Below are positions 24,108 to 33,811 of a DNA stretch of 64,000 bases, in pieces; the first letter of the stretch is position 1; each line of letters starts with the position of its first letter. The notes under the pieces are model-generated. The model was not told the DNA's origin and did no database searches. It saw nothing but the letters and a program-made list of their open reading frames with translations. The stretch covers positions 11,309-75,308 of the forward strand of contig JAXJSP010000027.1 in the NCBI GenBank assembly GCA_036310005.1. The letters run 5' to 3'. The DNA comes from JAXJSP01 sp036310005. Its GTDB lineage: Bacteria; Bacillota; Clostridia; Oscillospirales; Acutalibacteraceae. The position numbers were made by a program, and so were the translations under genes.

Positions 24108-24146
24108 AACAAAAACGGTTGCAACAATTTATGCAACCGTTTTATA
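24108..24146 (-). terminator. Terminator of the ftsEX-ctp transcript
   Basis: The 12-bp stem AAAACGGTTGCA/TGCAACCGTTTT is followed by a T-rich tail on the minus strand. It separates the peptidase gene from the phage module. Confidence 0.9.
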
Positions 24147-24150
24147 AATT

Positions 24151-25317
24151 CTATTTTACTGTTTTGAGCGCTTTTGTTATATACGGATCGTCATTTCCCA
24201 ACTTGTAGTAAGTCTCTGCCTGTTCTTGCGTATAATTTACTTCAACATCGGGAGTCAGTCCCACCCCGTGATACTGAGTTTTGCTCTTTGTTGTAACCGT
24301 CGCTACAGTCAGTCTTATTGCAGACGAGTCACTTAACTCAAATGTTGTCTGCATGATACCTTTACCGAAAGTTTTGTTTCCGATTAATTTGCCTTTTTCA
24401 AAATCTCTTATAGCGCTTGCAAAATACTCGCTCGCCGAGGCAGAATTTTCATTGACAATTACAGCCATTTTTAAATTGATTTCGTCTTTATCGGACTGCG
24501 CCCTTACTTTGAGTGAGTCTTTGTAGTGCGCGTACATAAGCACGTCTTCGGGAAGCAACATATCAAGCATTTCGCTTGCCGAGTCAACAAGTCCGCCGCT
24601 GTTATCCCTTAAATCAAATATCAGACTGTCCGCTTTCTTTTTTTGCGCATATTCTATCGCCTCGCTGAACTGCTCAACGGTTTTCTCATCAAAAGAGGTA
24701 ATCTGAATATAACAGGAGTTTTCTATCATTTTGTAATATACGGTTTGGCGGATAAAATCATCGCGTGTCACTTGTACCTGTTTTTTATCTTCACCGCTTA
24801 TTAAACTTAAACTGATATTGCTCCCTTTTTCACCCCGAATCATATCAACACAGTCAAAATAATTATCTTCATTTACTTTTGTGTCTTCGATTTTGTAAAT
24901 TAAATCTCCGGCTTTAAGCCCGGCTTTATCGGCAGGACCGTCTTTGCTGACACTCATAACATAAATATATCCTGTGTCAACATCCATACAGACAGTAACG
25001 CCGATTCCCGTGCCGCCGCCTGAGTTTGAATATTTTTCCTGCTCGTACTCCTCTTTTGTTAAGTATGTCGCATAATCATCGTCAAGCCCTGCCATATATC
25101 CGTAGGCGAGATAATCGGCTGTCTTGTCAATATCAATATCCTTGTAATAATTATTTTTTACTATATATTCTATTTCGCTCATTTTTGCATACGCCGATGA
25201 GCCGAGCAGCATACTGCGAAGCGGGTTGGGGACAAAAAGCAAAACGCACAAAGCCCCCGCAATAAGTCCGCTTAATGCACTGATTACTATCGGATATACA
25301 TTCTTTTTGTTTTTCAT
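24151..25317 (-). CDS. S41 C-terminal processing peptidase (CtpB-like)
   Basis: This is a membrane-anchored serine protease with a PDZ domain. An N-terminal anchor helix lies at residues 8-28. The PDZ domain includes GTGIGVTV and ADKAGLKAGDLIYKI. The catalytic Ser lies in VNENSASASEYFASAI and the Lys in GNKTFGKGIMQ. The ATG at 25317 has GGGAG behind it; the longer frame begins at a non-standard codon. In B. subtilis ctpB also lies by ftsEX, which supports an envelope-related or sporulation-signalling role. Confidence 0.93.
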   Translation of the reverse strand: MKNKKNVYPIVISALSGLIAGALCVLLFVPNPLRSMLLGSSAYAKMSEIEYIVKNNYYKDIDIDKTADYLAYGYMAGLDDDYATYLTKEEYEQEKYSNSGGGTGIGVTVCMDVDTGYIYVMSVSKDGPADKAGLKAGDLIYKIEDTKVNEDNYFDCVDMIRGEKGSNISLSLISGEDKKQVQVTRDDFIRQTVYYKMIENSCYIQITSFDEKTVEQFSEAIEYAQKKKADSLIFDLRDNSGGLVDSASEMLDMLLPEDVLMYAHYKDSLKVRAQSDKDEINLKMAVIVNENSASASEYFASAIRDFEKGKLIGNKTFGKGIMQTTFELSDSSAIRLTVATVTTKSKTQYHGVGLTPDVEVNYTQEQAETYYKLGNDDPYITKALKTVK

Positions 25318-25354
25318 TTTTATCTCCCTGAAAATCAAAACTTCATTTTTTATA

Positions 25355-25389
25355 AAAGACCGACTTGTGTATAAAACAGTCGGTCTTTT
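25355..25389 (-). terminator. Terminator between EnvC-like gene and protease gene
   Basis: AAAGACCGACT/AGTCGGTCTTTT with a 12-base loop and U-rich tail on the minus strand. It would reduce read-through into the CtpB-like gene. Confidence 0.8.
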
Positions 25390-25397
25390 AATACTCT

Positions 25398-26549
25398 TTA
25401 TAAGTAGTTTAACGGATCCTGAGTTGAACCGTTGTAACGAATTTCAAAGTGTAAGTGAGGTCCCGTTGAATTGCCCGTAGAACCTACATAACCAATGGTG
25501 GTGCCTTGTGATACGACCTGTCCCTCGTATACGCTCGGCGCATAAGCGAGGTGCGCATAAACGGTTGTAAATCCGTTTCCGTGGTCAATCATAACGCAGT
25601 TACCGTATCCTCCGTAGTTACCGGCATAAGATAAAATTACAGTACCCGAGTCACTTGCAACAACGCCTGCTCCGTAGATGCCGGAAGAGGAAATATCAAG
25701 TCCTCCGTGGAGTCTGCCCCAACGCCAACCGTAATATGAGGAAATTGAATAATAACCGGGAACCGGCCATGCAAACTGTCCGGAGCCTTCCGTAATATAC
25801 GGAATATATCCGCTTGTGTTATTACTCTCTGCCGCTTTTGCAGCAGCCTCTGCGGCTTTCTTTTTCGCCTCTTCAATATCTGCCTGAATCTGCTCTTCCA
25901 AAGCCTCCGCTTCCGCTAAAGCCTCTTTTTGAGCCTCGATTTGGTCCTGATACTCTGCAACGATTTTATTGTATTTTTCGTACTGAACATCTAAGTCTTC
26001 AATTTTTTCATCAAGTTTGTCTTTTGCGTTGTCCAAAACGACCTTTTGCTTTTCAAGTTCGTTTCTTTCTTCAATAATCTGTTCAATAAGTTTTGCGTCT
26101 TTTTCAGACTGACTCTTTAAAAATTCTTTTTTTGTCAGATACTCCGACATATCATCAGATGTAAGTAACAACTGTAATGAAGAATAATTGCTTGATTTAT
26201 AAATAGACACAAGACGCTTTTTAAATTGGTCCTGCAATTCATCCAATGCCTTTTGCTGTTCTGCGATGTTTTCCTCGCATTGTTTTATTTGCTCTCTGTA
26301 AAGTTCAATTTCGTTTTGAGTAATTTCGATTTGCTCTTTTAAAGCGCTTGCCTGTTCTTCATAAGGCGCCTTTTCGTCCTCTAAAGAACTGATTTTTGCC
26401 TCAATTTCCGCACTGTCGCTTTGCGCCTCGCTGAGCTTGTCTTCAAGTTCGCTGACACTCTCGGCATTTGCAGTAACACTTGGCATAATCACCAAGGTGC
26501 ATAATACTGCAATCATCAATACCCCCGACAGAAATCTTTTAAATCGCAC
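25398..26549 (-). CDS. EnvC/LytM-type murein hydrolase with coiled coil
   Basis: A signal peptide (residues 1-29) leads to a long coiled coil (about 30-245), then a glycine-rich linker and a LytM/M23 domain. The zinc-ligand motifs HGGLD and HLHFE and the YAHL motif are intact, so the peptidase should be active (unlike the degenerate E. coli EnvC). It overlaps ftsX by 11 bp. In this family FtsEX controls the hydrolase through its coiled coil, so it likely acts in cell separation or elongation. Confidence 0.92.
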   Translation of the reverse strand: MRFKRFLSGVLMIAVLCTLVIMPSVTANAESVSELEDKLSEAQSDSAEIEAKISSLEDEKAPYEEQASALKEQIEITQNEIELYREQIKQCEENIAEQQKALDELQDQFKKRLVSIYKSSNYSSLQLLLTSDDMSEYLTKKEFLKSQSEKDAKLIEQIIEERNELEKQKVVLDNAKDKLDEKIEDLDVQYEKYNKIVAEYQDQIEAQKEALAEAEALEEQIQADIEEAKKKAAEAAAKAAESNNTSGYIPYITEGSGQFAWPVPGYYSISSYYGWRWGRLHGGLDISSSGIYGAGVVASDSGTVILSYAGNYGGYGNCVMIDHGNGFTTVYAHLAYAPSVYEGQVVSQGTTIGYVGSTGNSTGPHLHFEIRYNGSTQDPLNYL

Positions 26550-27441
26550 GGAATTCGCTTCCTTCCTTTCTGAGATACTTGCTCAAAGTGATTCGTGAAC
26601 CTAAAAGACCTACTACAACACCTATTACGGAAAACAGTGCGAGTAAAGGTAATGCCTGCTCTCTAAACGGAATTAAAGAACCGGTCGATAAGAAAGATTC
26701 AATCTTTGACTGAGCAAGTATGTATGCAACATATAAAATCAGGTCGCTGAGAACTGCCGCAATAAGTCCGATAACAGCACCTTCAACCATAAACGGGAAG
26801 GTAATGAAGTGATTGGTAGCACCTACCGCCTTCATAATGCTGATTTCGAGTTTTCTTGCATACATTGTAATTCTGATTGTGTTACAAATAATAACTACTG
26901 CAATAATAAGCAACAGCGCAAACATTCCTATTGAAATCACGCTTACCGTTTTTTCAATACCGTTGATAGTTTCAACAACTTCGTTGTCGCTTCTTACACT
27001 GTCAACACCGTCTACTGCCTGTATTGCAGTTTTTGTAGATTCAAACTTGTTTAAGTCCTCTATAATAACTTCCGCACCGTGGGGTAACGGATTTTCCTCT
27101 AAAGTGGAAAGTGCATACTCGTCAACATCGTCTTTTAAACTTTCAAGGCCTTCATCTTTTGAAACAAATCTTGTATGTTCTTTGTCAACATTATCAAGAT
27201 TTTTGATGTTATCGGTAATTCCTCTTGCCTGTTCTTCATTAATATCCTCGCCAAAGTAAACCATAATAACATTTCTGTCCTTTAATGAAGATACAGCCAT
27301 GCTTACATTTTCAGTAAGAAGTACCGCTACACCCATCATAAGCATACAAGCCATTAACACGCCGATTGATGCAAAACTCATCAGACGGTTTGCCCAAACA
27401 TTTTTAAAGCCCTCGCCCAATAAATATCTTAAACTTCTCAT
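26539..27441 (-). CDS. ftsX: Cell-division permease-like protein FtsX
   Basis: FtsX has four membrane segments, one near the N-terminus (about residues 22-46) and three in the C-terminal half, with a large extracellular loop between. The opening LRYLLGEGFKNVWANRLM and the cytoplasmic motif ARKLEISIMKAVGATNHFI are characteristic. It overlaps ftsE by 4 bp and the EnvC-like gene by 11 bp, giving a compact FtsE-FtsX-hydrolase unit. Confidence 0.95.
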   Translation of the reverse strand: MRSLRYLLGEGFKNVWANRLMSFASIGVLMACMLMMGVAVLLTENVSMAVSSLKDRNVIMVYFGEDINEEQARGITDNIKNLDNVDKEHTRFVSKDEGLESLKDDVDEYALSTLEENPLPHGAEVIIEDLNKFESTKTAIQAVDGVDSVRSDNEVVETINGIEKTVSVISIGMFALLLIIAVVIICNTIRITMYARKLEISIMKAVGATNHFITFPFMVEGAVIGLIAAVLSDLILYVAYILAQSKIESFLSTGSLIPFREQALPLLALFSVIGVVVGLLGSRITLSKYLRKEGSEFRAI

Positions 27442-28148
27442 TGTTCATCACCGCCTGCGTTGTCTGCGATAACCGAACCGTCATCAATCATTATAACCCG
27501 TCTGCCGAAATCTCTGACAAGTTGATGTTCATGCGTTACCATTATAATAGTGGTACCTCTGCGATTGATTTCAGAAAGAAGTTCAACTATCTCATAACTC
27601 ATTTTCGGGTCCACATTACCCGTAGGCTCGTCTGCAATAATGATTGCAGGGTTGTTTACAAGCGCCCTTGCAAGACCTACGCGCTGCTGTTCGCCGCCCG
27701 ATAACTCATGAGGCATAACCCTCGCTTTTGATGCAAGGCCGACCATGTTGAGCGCATAAGATACTCTCTTGCGTATTTCTTGTGTCGATGCGCCGACAAT
27801 ATGCATAGCAAACGCAACATTATCAAACACATTCATTGTAGGAATAAGTCTGAAATCTTGGAATACTATACCCATAGTACGCCTTAACTGAGGTATCTTT
27901 CTGCGTGAAATTTTGGAGAGTTTGTACTCTCCGACGGTAATTTCTCCGCTTGAGAGTTTTTCTTCACGCATTATTAACTTTAAAAAGGTTGACTTGCCCG
28001 AACCGGACTGTCCTACAACAAAGACAAACTCGCCTCTGTTTACTTTCAGATTAAAATCTTTTAAAGCATTAGTACCGTTTTGATAAGTTTTATATACTCC
28101 GCTGAATTCTATTAAAGGCTTTTCAGCAGTCATGGTGTTTTCTGCCAT
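27438..28148 (-). CDS. ftsE: Cell-division ATP-binding protein FtsE
   Basis: FtsE is the ATPase that drives FtsX to activate cell-wall hydrolases. Walker A is GQSGSGKST (about residues 44-52), the signature LSGGEQQRVGLARALV, Walker B IIIADEPTGNVDP and the switch His in MVTHEHQLV. The motif RRTMGIVFQDFRLI is typical of FtsE. The length of 236 is standard. Confidence 0.96.
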   Translation of the reverse strand: MAENTMTAEKPLIEFSGVYKTYQNGTNALKDFNLKVNRGEFVFVVGQSGSGKSTFLKLIMREEKLSSGEITVGEYKLSKISRRKIPQLRRTMGIVFQDFRLIPTMNVFDNVAFAMHIVGASTQEIRKRVSYALNMVGLASKARVMPHELSGGEQQRVGLARALVNNPAIIIADEPTGNVDPKMSYEIVELLSEINRRGTTIIMVTHEHQLVRDFGRRVIMIDDGSVIADNAGGDEQ

Positions 28149-28162
28149 ACAAAACTCCTTTA

Positions 28163-29239
28163 TTAGTATTTTACGGGATTAGCACTCAAATATTTTTTAA
28201 CCATAAGTGCAATCTTAAACACAATAGCGTGGTCAAACTCCCTTAAATCAAGTCCCGTAAGTTTTTTGATTTTTTCAAGTCTGTATACCAGCGTGTTTCT
28301 ATGTACAAATAACTTTCTTGATGTTTCAGATACATTAAGGTTGTTTTCAAAGAATTTTTGAATTGTAAATAATGTCTCCTGGTCAAGCGACTCAATTGAG
28401 CCTCTTTTAAACACTTCTTTTAAAAATGTTTCACAAAGCACGGTGGGAAGTTGATAAATAAGTCTTGCAATTCCTAAATTATCATAAGATACAATTGACT
28501 TTTCGGTATCAAATACCTTTCCTACTTCCAATGATACCTGCGCTTCTTTGAATGAACGCGCCAAATCTTTTATTCCTTCTACCTGACTGCCGATACCGAT
28601 AGTAACGTGAGTATAAAACTCACCCGATAAAGTATCAACAATGCTGCGTGCTAACTGTTTGATATCGTCGTCTTCCTGGTCGGGCTTGACCTCTTTTACA
28701 AGAGCAATATCCGTCTCGCTAATTGAAATAACGAAATCTTTGTTTTTATCCGGGAAGAAATTCTGAAGTACACTATATACCGACACATCGTTTTGTCCGT
28801 CTACTCTTACAAGCAAAACAACATGATTTAAGTCGTTGATAAAATGAATTTCTCTTGCTCTTAAATAAATATCACCGGGCAGAATATTATCAAGCAAAAC
28901 ATTTTTAATAAAATTGCTTCTGTCATATTTTTCGTCATAAAACTGTTTCATCTGTGGGAAGATAATCGAAAACATTGAGGCATATTTTTCTGCCTGCAAA
29001 TCGTTACCCTCTACAAATAAAATAAATGTAGCGCCCGATGAACTTTCAAAAGCCTTATATGTATAATTGCCTTTTACAACCGTACCCGAAGCGGTATTGA
29101 TTGCAACCGGATGAGCCTCACCGATTCTTGCAGGGTCACTGCATGAAATACATGTAAAATTTTCATCAAGTATTCCGAGAGTTCTGTCAATTGTATCATG
29201 CATCTGGCGGACTATATTCTGAAACAAACGATTCGACAT
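28163..29239 (-). CDS. PucR/CdaR-type transcriptional regulator
   Basis: The protein ends in a PucR-type helix-turn-helix (LFTIQKFFENNLNVSETSRK, LFVHRNTLVYRLEKIK) with a preceding CdaR/GGDEF-like domain (HVTIGIGSQVEGIKDLARSF) and an N-terminal ligand-binding-like region. The ATG at 29239 follows GGAGG with 9-bp spacing; the longer upstream frame is not conserved. It lies 14 bp upstream of ftsE in the same direction, and whether it controls ftsEX is unknown. Confidence 0.87.
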   Translation of the reverse strand: MSNRLFQNIVRQMHDTIDRTLGILDENFTCISCSDPARIGEAHPVAINTASGTVVKGNYTYKAFESSSGATFILFVEGNDLQAEKYASMFSIIFPQMKQFYDEKYDRSNFIKNVLLDNILPGDIYLRAREIHFINDLNHVVLLVRVDGQNDVSVYSVLQNFFPDKNKDFVISISETDIALVKEVKPDQEDDDIKQLARSIVDTLSGEFYTHVTIGIGSQVEGIKDLARSFKEAQVSLEVGKVFDTEKSIVSYDNLGIARLIYQLPTVLCETFLKEVFKRGSIESLDQETLFTIQKFFENNLNVSETSRKLFVHRNTLVYRLEKIKKLTGLDLREFDHAIVFKIALMVKKYLSANPVKY

Positions 29240-29528
29240 TAAAACATTCCTCCGTTTTCTGACTTTATATACCGTCTTGGGTAAATTGTCTATCATTTGG
29301 ACATAGATTATATATATTATACACAAAAGCAACTCACTTTTCAAGACATTTTTATAAAAATAAGCAATATTGGTTACATTTGTGTTACTTTTTCTGTGTT
29401 TAAGTATTTCCCGCGGTATATAATCTTGTTAAATTTTAAAAAATCAATGTATTTTATATACACTATTAAAGTAAAATGTGGTATTATATATTATTATGAT
29501 AAAACTATCGGAAAAGGAATTGATATTT

Positions 29529-30770
29529 TTGGAAAAAATGCAACTAAACAACAGCCTGAGCGCTGCTTATTTTAACAGCAGTAAATTCAAAACAGAAAAA
29601 TTTTCTGTTTATTTTTATCTGCCGCTTGAAAAACAAACGGTCGCACCGCTTTGTCTTTTAACCGCGCTTTTGCCCGACGGTTGCGAGGGCTTTAAAAAGC
29701 CCGTTGATATTTCAAGAGAGTGTGACCGCCTTTACGGCGCCGGTGTGTCAAGTGAGGCTGCAAAACTCTCGGATATGTTAATGATACATTTTTCCGTAAA
29801 CTGCCTTGCGGATAAATATGCCGGCGAACCTATTTCAAAAGATGCTCAAAAACTGTTGCTTGATATAATTTTCTCACCGTCTTTTGACAAAGAAAATTTT
29901 GAAAACGAAAAAAGACTTCAACTTGACGAAATTGACGCGCTTATAAATGATAAACGCGCGTATGCAAGAGCAAAGTGCAACGAGGTTATGTTCAAGGGCG
30001 AAGATTTTTCGATTATTCTGCCGGGCAGTAAAGAGGATATGCAAAAAGTCACACTCGAAGATATTAAAAGGGCGCATACCTATTTGCTTGAAAACTCGTA
30101 TGTTCACATAAGTCTTAATTCAAATCAAAAAGACGAGCGGCTGTTTAAAGAGGTTGAAAACAGACTCAAAAAATACGACAGGGGCAACGCGCTTACAAAA
30201 AGCATTTCAAAGCCCCTCAAATTCACAGATGAAGTTCAAAACATCACGGAAAAATTGCCGATAAAACAGGGGAAACTAGTACTCGGTTTTAAAAACAAGG
30301 TAAGCGGCAGTGATGCTCAGACCTATAAAACAATGGTAATGTGCGATTTGCTCGGCGGCGGCACATACTCGCTGCTGTTTAGTAATGTAAGAGAAAAAAT
30401 GTCGCTTTGCTATTACTGTGCGGCAAAGGCTAACCGCAGAAAAGGTGTCCTCACGGTAGACAGCGGTGTTGAGTTTGACAACATTGAAAAGACAAAAAAT
30501 GCCGTATTAGAGCAACTTGAAACCTTAAAATCTGGAAAAGTGGACGAATCGGCTTTGATTTCAAGTAAAAAAGCACTCACTCAGTCGCTTGAAGGCATTT
30601 CAGATTCGCAGACTGTAACAGAGCGTTTTTATGCCGACAGATTGTTCGACGAAGATATTTTATCTCCGGCAGAACTTTGCGAAAAAATCAACTCGGTAAC
30701 AAAACAGGATGTTACCGACGCGGCAAACAACCTGGTGCTTGACACCGTTTACACATTGACGGAGGAATAA
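29529..30770 (+). CDS. yfmF: M16-like peptidase family protein YfmF
   Basis: This is the inactive-type partner of a pitrilysin (M16) pair. The zinc motif H-x-x-E-H is not present, whereas the adjacent YfmH has it. Conserved elements include LLGGGTYSLLFSNVREKMSL-C. It is named from the B. subtilis ymfF/ymfH neighbourhood, which is linked to EF-P modification. A TTG at 29529 with AAGGA ten bases before it is preferred; ATG at 29538 and an upstream GTG at 29478 are alternatives, and the latter overlaps a probable -10 region. Confidence 0.87.
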   Translation: MEKMQLNNSLSAAYFNSSKFKTEKFSVYFYLPLEKQTVAPLCLLTALLPDGCEGFKKPVDISRECDRLYGAGVSSEAAKLSDMLMIHFSVNCLADKYAGEPISKDAQKLLLDIIFSPSFDKENFENEKRLQLDEIDALINDKRAYARAKCNEVMFKGEDFSIILPGSKEDMQKVTLEDIKRAHTYLLENSYVHISLNSNQKDERLFKEVENRLKKYDRGNALTKSISKPLKFTDEVQNITEKLPIKQGKLVLGFKNKVSGSDAQTYKTMVMCDLLGGGTYSLLFSNVREKMSLCYYCAAKANRRKGVLTVDSGVEFDNIEKTKNAVLEQLETLKSGKVDESALISSKKALTQSLEGISDSQTVTERFYADRLFDEDILSPAELCEKINSVTKQDVTDAANNLVLDTVYTLTEE

Positions 30771-30771
30771 T

Positions 30772-32049
30772 ATGCAGTACAATTTAATTAAATCAGACCG
30801 CTTGGGCGAGGAGTATTATGAGGCTACTCACGAGAGCGGACTTAAAGTATATATTTGCCCGAAAAGTGAATTTACCTCATATTATGCGCTGTTCGGCACG
30901 CGCTACGGTTCTATTGATACAAAATTCAGGCTTGAAGGCGAGCAGGAGTTTACCGAGGTACCCGAGGGTATCGCCCACTTTTTAGAGCATAAACTTTTTG
31001 AAAACGAGGACTGCGATGCGTTTGAGCGCTTTGCAAAAACAGGCGCATATTCAAATGCATACACTTCATTTGACAGGACTTGTTATCTTTTCAGCTGCAC
31101 TAAAAATTTTGAAGAAAATCTTGATATATTGCTCGATTTTGTACGCAGCCCTTATTTTACGGAACAAAGCGTGCAAAAAGAACAGGGTATTATCGGACAG
31201 GAAATCAGAATGTATGATGACGAGCCGAATTGGAGAGTATTCTTCAATTTATGCGGTCTGCTTTACCACAACCACCCTGTTAAAATTGACGTAGCGGGAA
31301 CGGTTGAATCAATTTCACAAATTACAGACAAACTGCTTTATAAATGCTACAACACTTTTTACAACCCGAGCAATATGTTTATCTGTATTGCCGGTAATGT
31401 CGATGCAAAAAGCATTTTAGATAAAATTGATATTGCTTTTCGCGGTGCAAAAGGTGTCAAAATCGAAAGAGGTAAATACAGCGAGCCCGACAGTATCGTA
31501 AAAGATTATAGTGTACAGCAGATGAGCGTGTATCAGCCGCTTTTCAATATAGGATATAAAGAAAAAACACAGGGCGACTATCCGCTTAAAGCACAAATCG
31601 AAACTGAAATTTTACTCGAAATTGTTGCGGGAAAATCATCAAGACTTTATAACTCGCTTTTGGAACAGGGATTAATCAACGACTCTTTTTCCGCTTATTT
31701 CTTTACGGGCTTTAACTTTGCGTGCGAAATTTTTGAAGGTGAAAGCAAGGAGCCGCAGAAAGTCAAACAGGCAATAAAGCAGGAACTCGAAAGACTGCGC
31801 AAAGAGGGTATTGATTCCTCTGCTTTTTTAAGGGCGAAAAATTCTCTTTACGGAAAAGACGTAATGTTATATAATAGTGTAGAAAGAATTGCATCGGCGC
31901 TTGTCGGATGTGCTGTTGACCGACACGGACTTTTTGAAGTAAACGATGTAATGTTTTCGGTAACAACACAAGATATCAACAACCGGCTTTTATTGAATTT
32001 AAGGGAAGAAAACTGTGCTATGTCGGTTATTGAGCCGATTAAACAGTAA
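30772..32049 (+). CDS. yfmH: M16 metallopeptidase YfmH
   Basis: This is the zinc-containing partner in the M16 pair. The inverted zinc motif is HFLEHKLFENED (H-x-x-E-H, about residues 67-71) and the distal Glu follows some 75 residues on. The length of 425 is typical. Its start lies 1 bp after the yfmF stop, and the heterodimer organisation is common to Firmicutes. Pairing with YfmF is needed for a complete chamber; the substrate is not known. Confidence 0.92.
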   Translation: MQYNLIKSDRLGEEYYEATHESGLKVYICPKSEFTSYYALFGTRYGSIDTKFRLEGEQEFTEVPEGIAHFLEHKLFENEDCDAFERFAKTGAYSNAYTSFDRTCYLFSCTKNFEENLDILLDFVRSPYFTEQSVQKEQGIIGQEIRMYDDEPNWRVFFNLCGLLYHNHPVKIDVAGTVESISQITDKLLYKCYNTFYNPSNMFICIAGNVDAKSILDKIDIAFRGAKGVKIERGKYSEPDSIVKDYSVQQMSVYQPLFNIGYKEKTQGDYPLKAQIETEILLEIVAGKSSRLYNSLLEQGLINDSFSAYFFTGFNFACEIFEGESKEPQKVKQAIKQELERLRKEGIDSSAFLRAKNSLYGKDVMLYNSVERIASALVGCAVDRHGLFEVNDVMFSVTTQDINNRLLLNLREENCAMSVIEPIKQ

Positions 32050-32068
32050 ATAATAAGTAGGTGTAAAA

Positions 32069-32944
32069 ATGAATTTATTAGTAAGTCGTATGTATAATTT
32101 TTTCGGCTTTATTTTTGAGTTTGACAATGTTGCTTTTAATATCGGCAACAGGGGAATATACTGGTACGGAATCATTATTGCATTGGGCTTTATTCTGGCA
32201 TTGGTAGTCTGCTCGCTCAAAGCCCCGAAATTAAATGTAGATAAAGACAAAATGATTGATGTTGTGATTGTCGGACTAATCGGAGGCATTATAGGGGCAA
32301 GATTTTATTATGTGCTTTTTGACTGGCTCGGCGGACATGCGTATAATTCATTTTTAGATGTAATCGCAATCTGGGACGGCGGTATTGCAATATACGGAGG
32401 CGTTATATTTGCCTTCCTTTTTGGCGGAATTATGTGTAAAATCAAAAAAATCAATGTGCTTGATATGTTTGATTTGGCGGTAATGGGATTTTTCATCGGT
32501 CAGGGTATCGGCCGCTGGGGAAATTTTGTAAATCAGGAAGTCTACGGTAAACCGACCGGTTCTTCGTGGTTCGGAATCGGCGTAGAACCCGATGTAACAC
32601 AACTTGTACACCCGCTGTTTTTATACGAGTCGCTCTGGTGTCTGCTCGGCTTTCTTGTTTTATTCTTGCTGTCTAATCGCAGGCAGTTTAAAGGACAACT
32701 TTTATCAATTTATTTAGTTTGGTATTCGTTTGGCAGATTTATTTTTGAAGGTATGAGAAATACTTCTTACATTTTAAAACTCGGCCCGTTTGCGGCAAGC
32801 CAGATTGTGTCAATATTATTATTTGTTTCGGGAATCGCTCTTTATGTAATTTTCTCAAAAAAATACTCTCTTAAAGACGAGGGAGAATATGAGAGCATTT
32901 ATATAGGCGACGAGCCGGAAGACGAGAAATCAGAGGAAGAATAA
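32069..32944 (+). CDS. lgt: Prolipoprotein diacylglyceryl transferase
   Basis: Lgt attaches diacylglycerol to the lipobox Cys of prolipoproteins. Signature residues are visible: IYWYGIIIALGFIL, GGIIGARFYYVLF, WDGGIAIYGG and the GQGIGRWGNFVNQEVYG stretch. Seven membrane segments are spread over 291 residues. Several predicted lipoproteins in the window (for example at 5077 and 15345) would be its clients. It is followed directly by folD. Confidence 0.96.
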   Translation: MNLLVSRMYNFFGFIFEFDNVAFNIGNRGIYWYGIIIALGFILALVVCSLKAPKLNVDKDKMIDVVIVGLIGGIIGARFYYVLFDWLGGHAYNSFLDVIAIWDGGIAIYGGVIFAFLFGGIMCKIKKINVLDMFDLAVMGFFIGQGIGRWGNFVNQEVYGKPTGSSWFGIGVEPDVTQLVHPLFLYESLWCLLGFLVLFLLSNRRQFKGQLLSIYLVWYSFGRFIFEGMRNTSYILKLGPFAASQIVSILLFVSGIALYVIFSKKYSLKDEGEYESIYIGDEPEDEKSEEE

Positions 32945-33811
32945 ATGGCAAAAATCATTGACGGAAAAGCAATATCACAGTTGGTAAGAGAAGAAATTGC
33001 AAACGAGGTTGCTTTGCTTAAACAAAAGGGTATTACTCCGGGACTTGCGGTTATAATTGTAGGCAATAACCCCGCTTCGAGAGTATATGTAAACAACAAG
33101 AAAAAAGCGTGCGAGCAACTTGGTATGAAAAGCGAGGAGTACGCTTTGCCCGAGACTGCAAGCGAGAGTGAATTAATCGCGCTTATAAATAAACTTAACA
33201 AGCGCGATGATATAAACGGTATTTTGTGCCAGTTGCCCCTGCCCTCACATATTGACGATAAGGCAGTAATCGAAAGCATTTCTCCAAAAAAGGATGTAGA
33301 TGCGTTTTGTGCCGAGAATGTCGGTAAAATTATGATTGGCGATTATTCATTTTTACCTTGCACACCTGCGGGCATTATGGAAATGCTTAAAAAAGAAAAC
33401 ATTGATGTAGAGGGCAAAAACTGTGTTGTTATAGGAAGAAGCAATATTGTAGGCAAACCTATGGCTATGCTTTTGTTACACTCAAACGGTACTGTTACCG
33501 TTTGCCACTCAAAGACAAATAACTTAAAAGAAGTTTGTAAAAGTGCGGATATTTTAATCGCAGCAGTAGGAAAAGCATATTTTGTTACTGCCGATATGGT
33601 GAAGCCGGGCGCGGTTGTTATTGATGTCGGAATGAACAGAAACGACGAGGGTAAACTCTGCGGAGATGTCGATTTTGAAAGCGTTAAAGATGTTGCCTCG
33701 GCAATTACTCCCGTACCCGGAGGCGTAGGTCCGATGACGATAACCATGCTTATGAAAAACACACTTACAGCGGCAAAACTTCAGAATAATTTAGGAGGCT
33801 TTAATAAATGA
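32945..33811 (+). CDS. folD: Methylenetetrahydrofolate dehydrogenase/cyclohydrolase
   Basis: FolD interconverts 5,10-methylene-, methenyl- and 10-formyl-tetrahydrofolate. The catalytic Lys56-type motif YVNNKKKACEQLGM, the LCQLPLPSHID loop, the NADP site VVIGRSNIVGKPM and the C-terminal TPVPGGVGPMT are all present. The length of 288 is normal. It starts immediately after the lgt stop and overlaps the next gene by 4 bp. Confidence 0.97.
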   Translation: MAKIIDGKAISQLVREEIANEVALLKQKGITPGLAVIIVGNNPASRVYVNNKKKACEQLGMKSEEYALPETASESELIALINKLNKRDDINGILCQLPLPSHIDDKAVIESISPKKDVDAFCAENVGKIMIGDYSFLPCTPAGIMEMLKKENIDVEGKNCVVIGRSNIVGKPMAMLLLHSNGTVTVCHSKTNNLKEVCKSADILIAAVGKAYFVTADMVKPGAVVIDVGMNRNDEGKLCGDVDFESVKDVASAITPVPGGVGPMTITMLMKNTLTAAKLQNNLGGFNK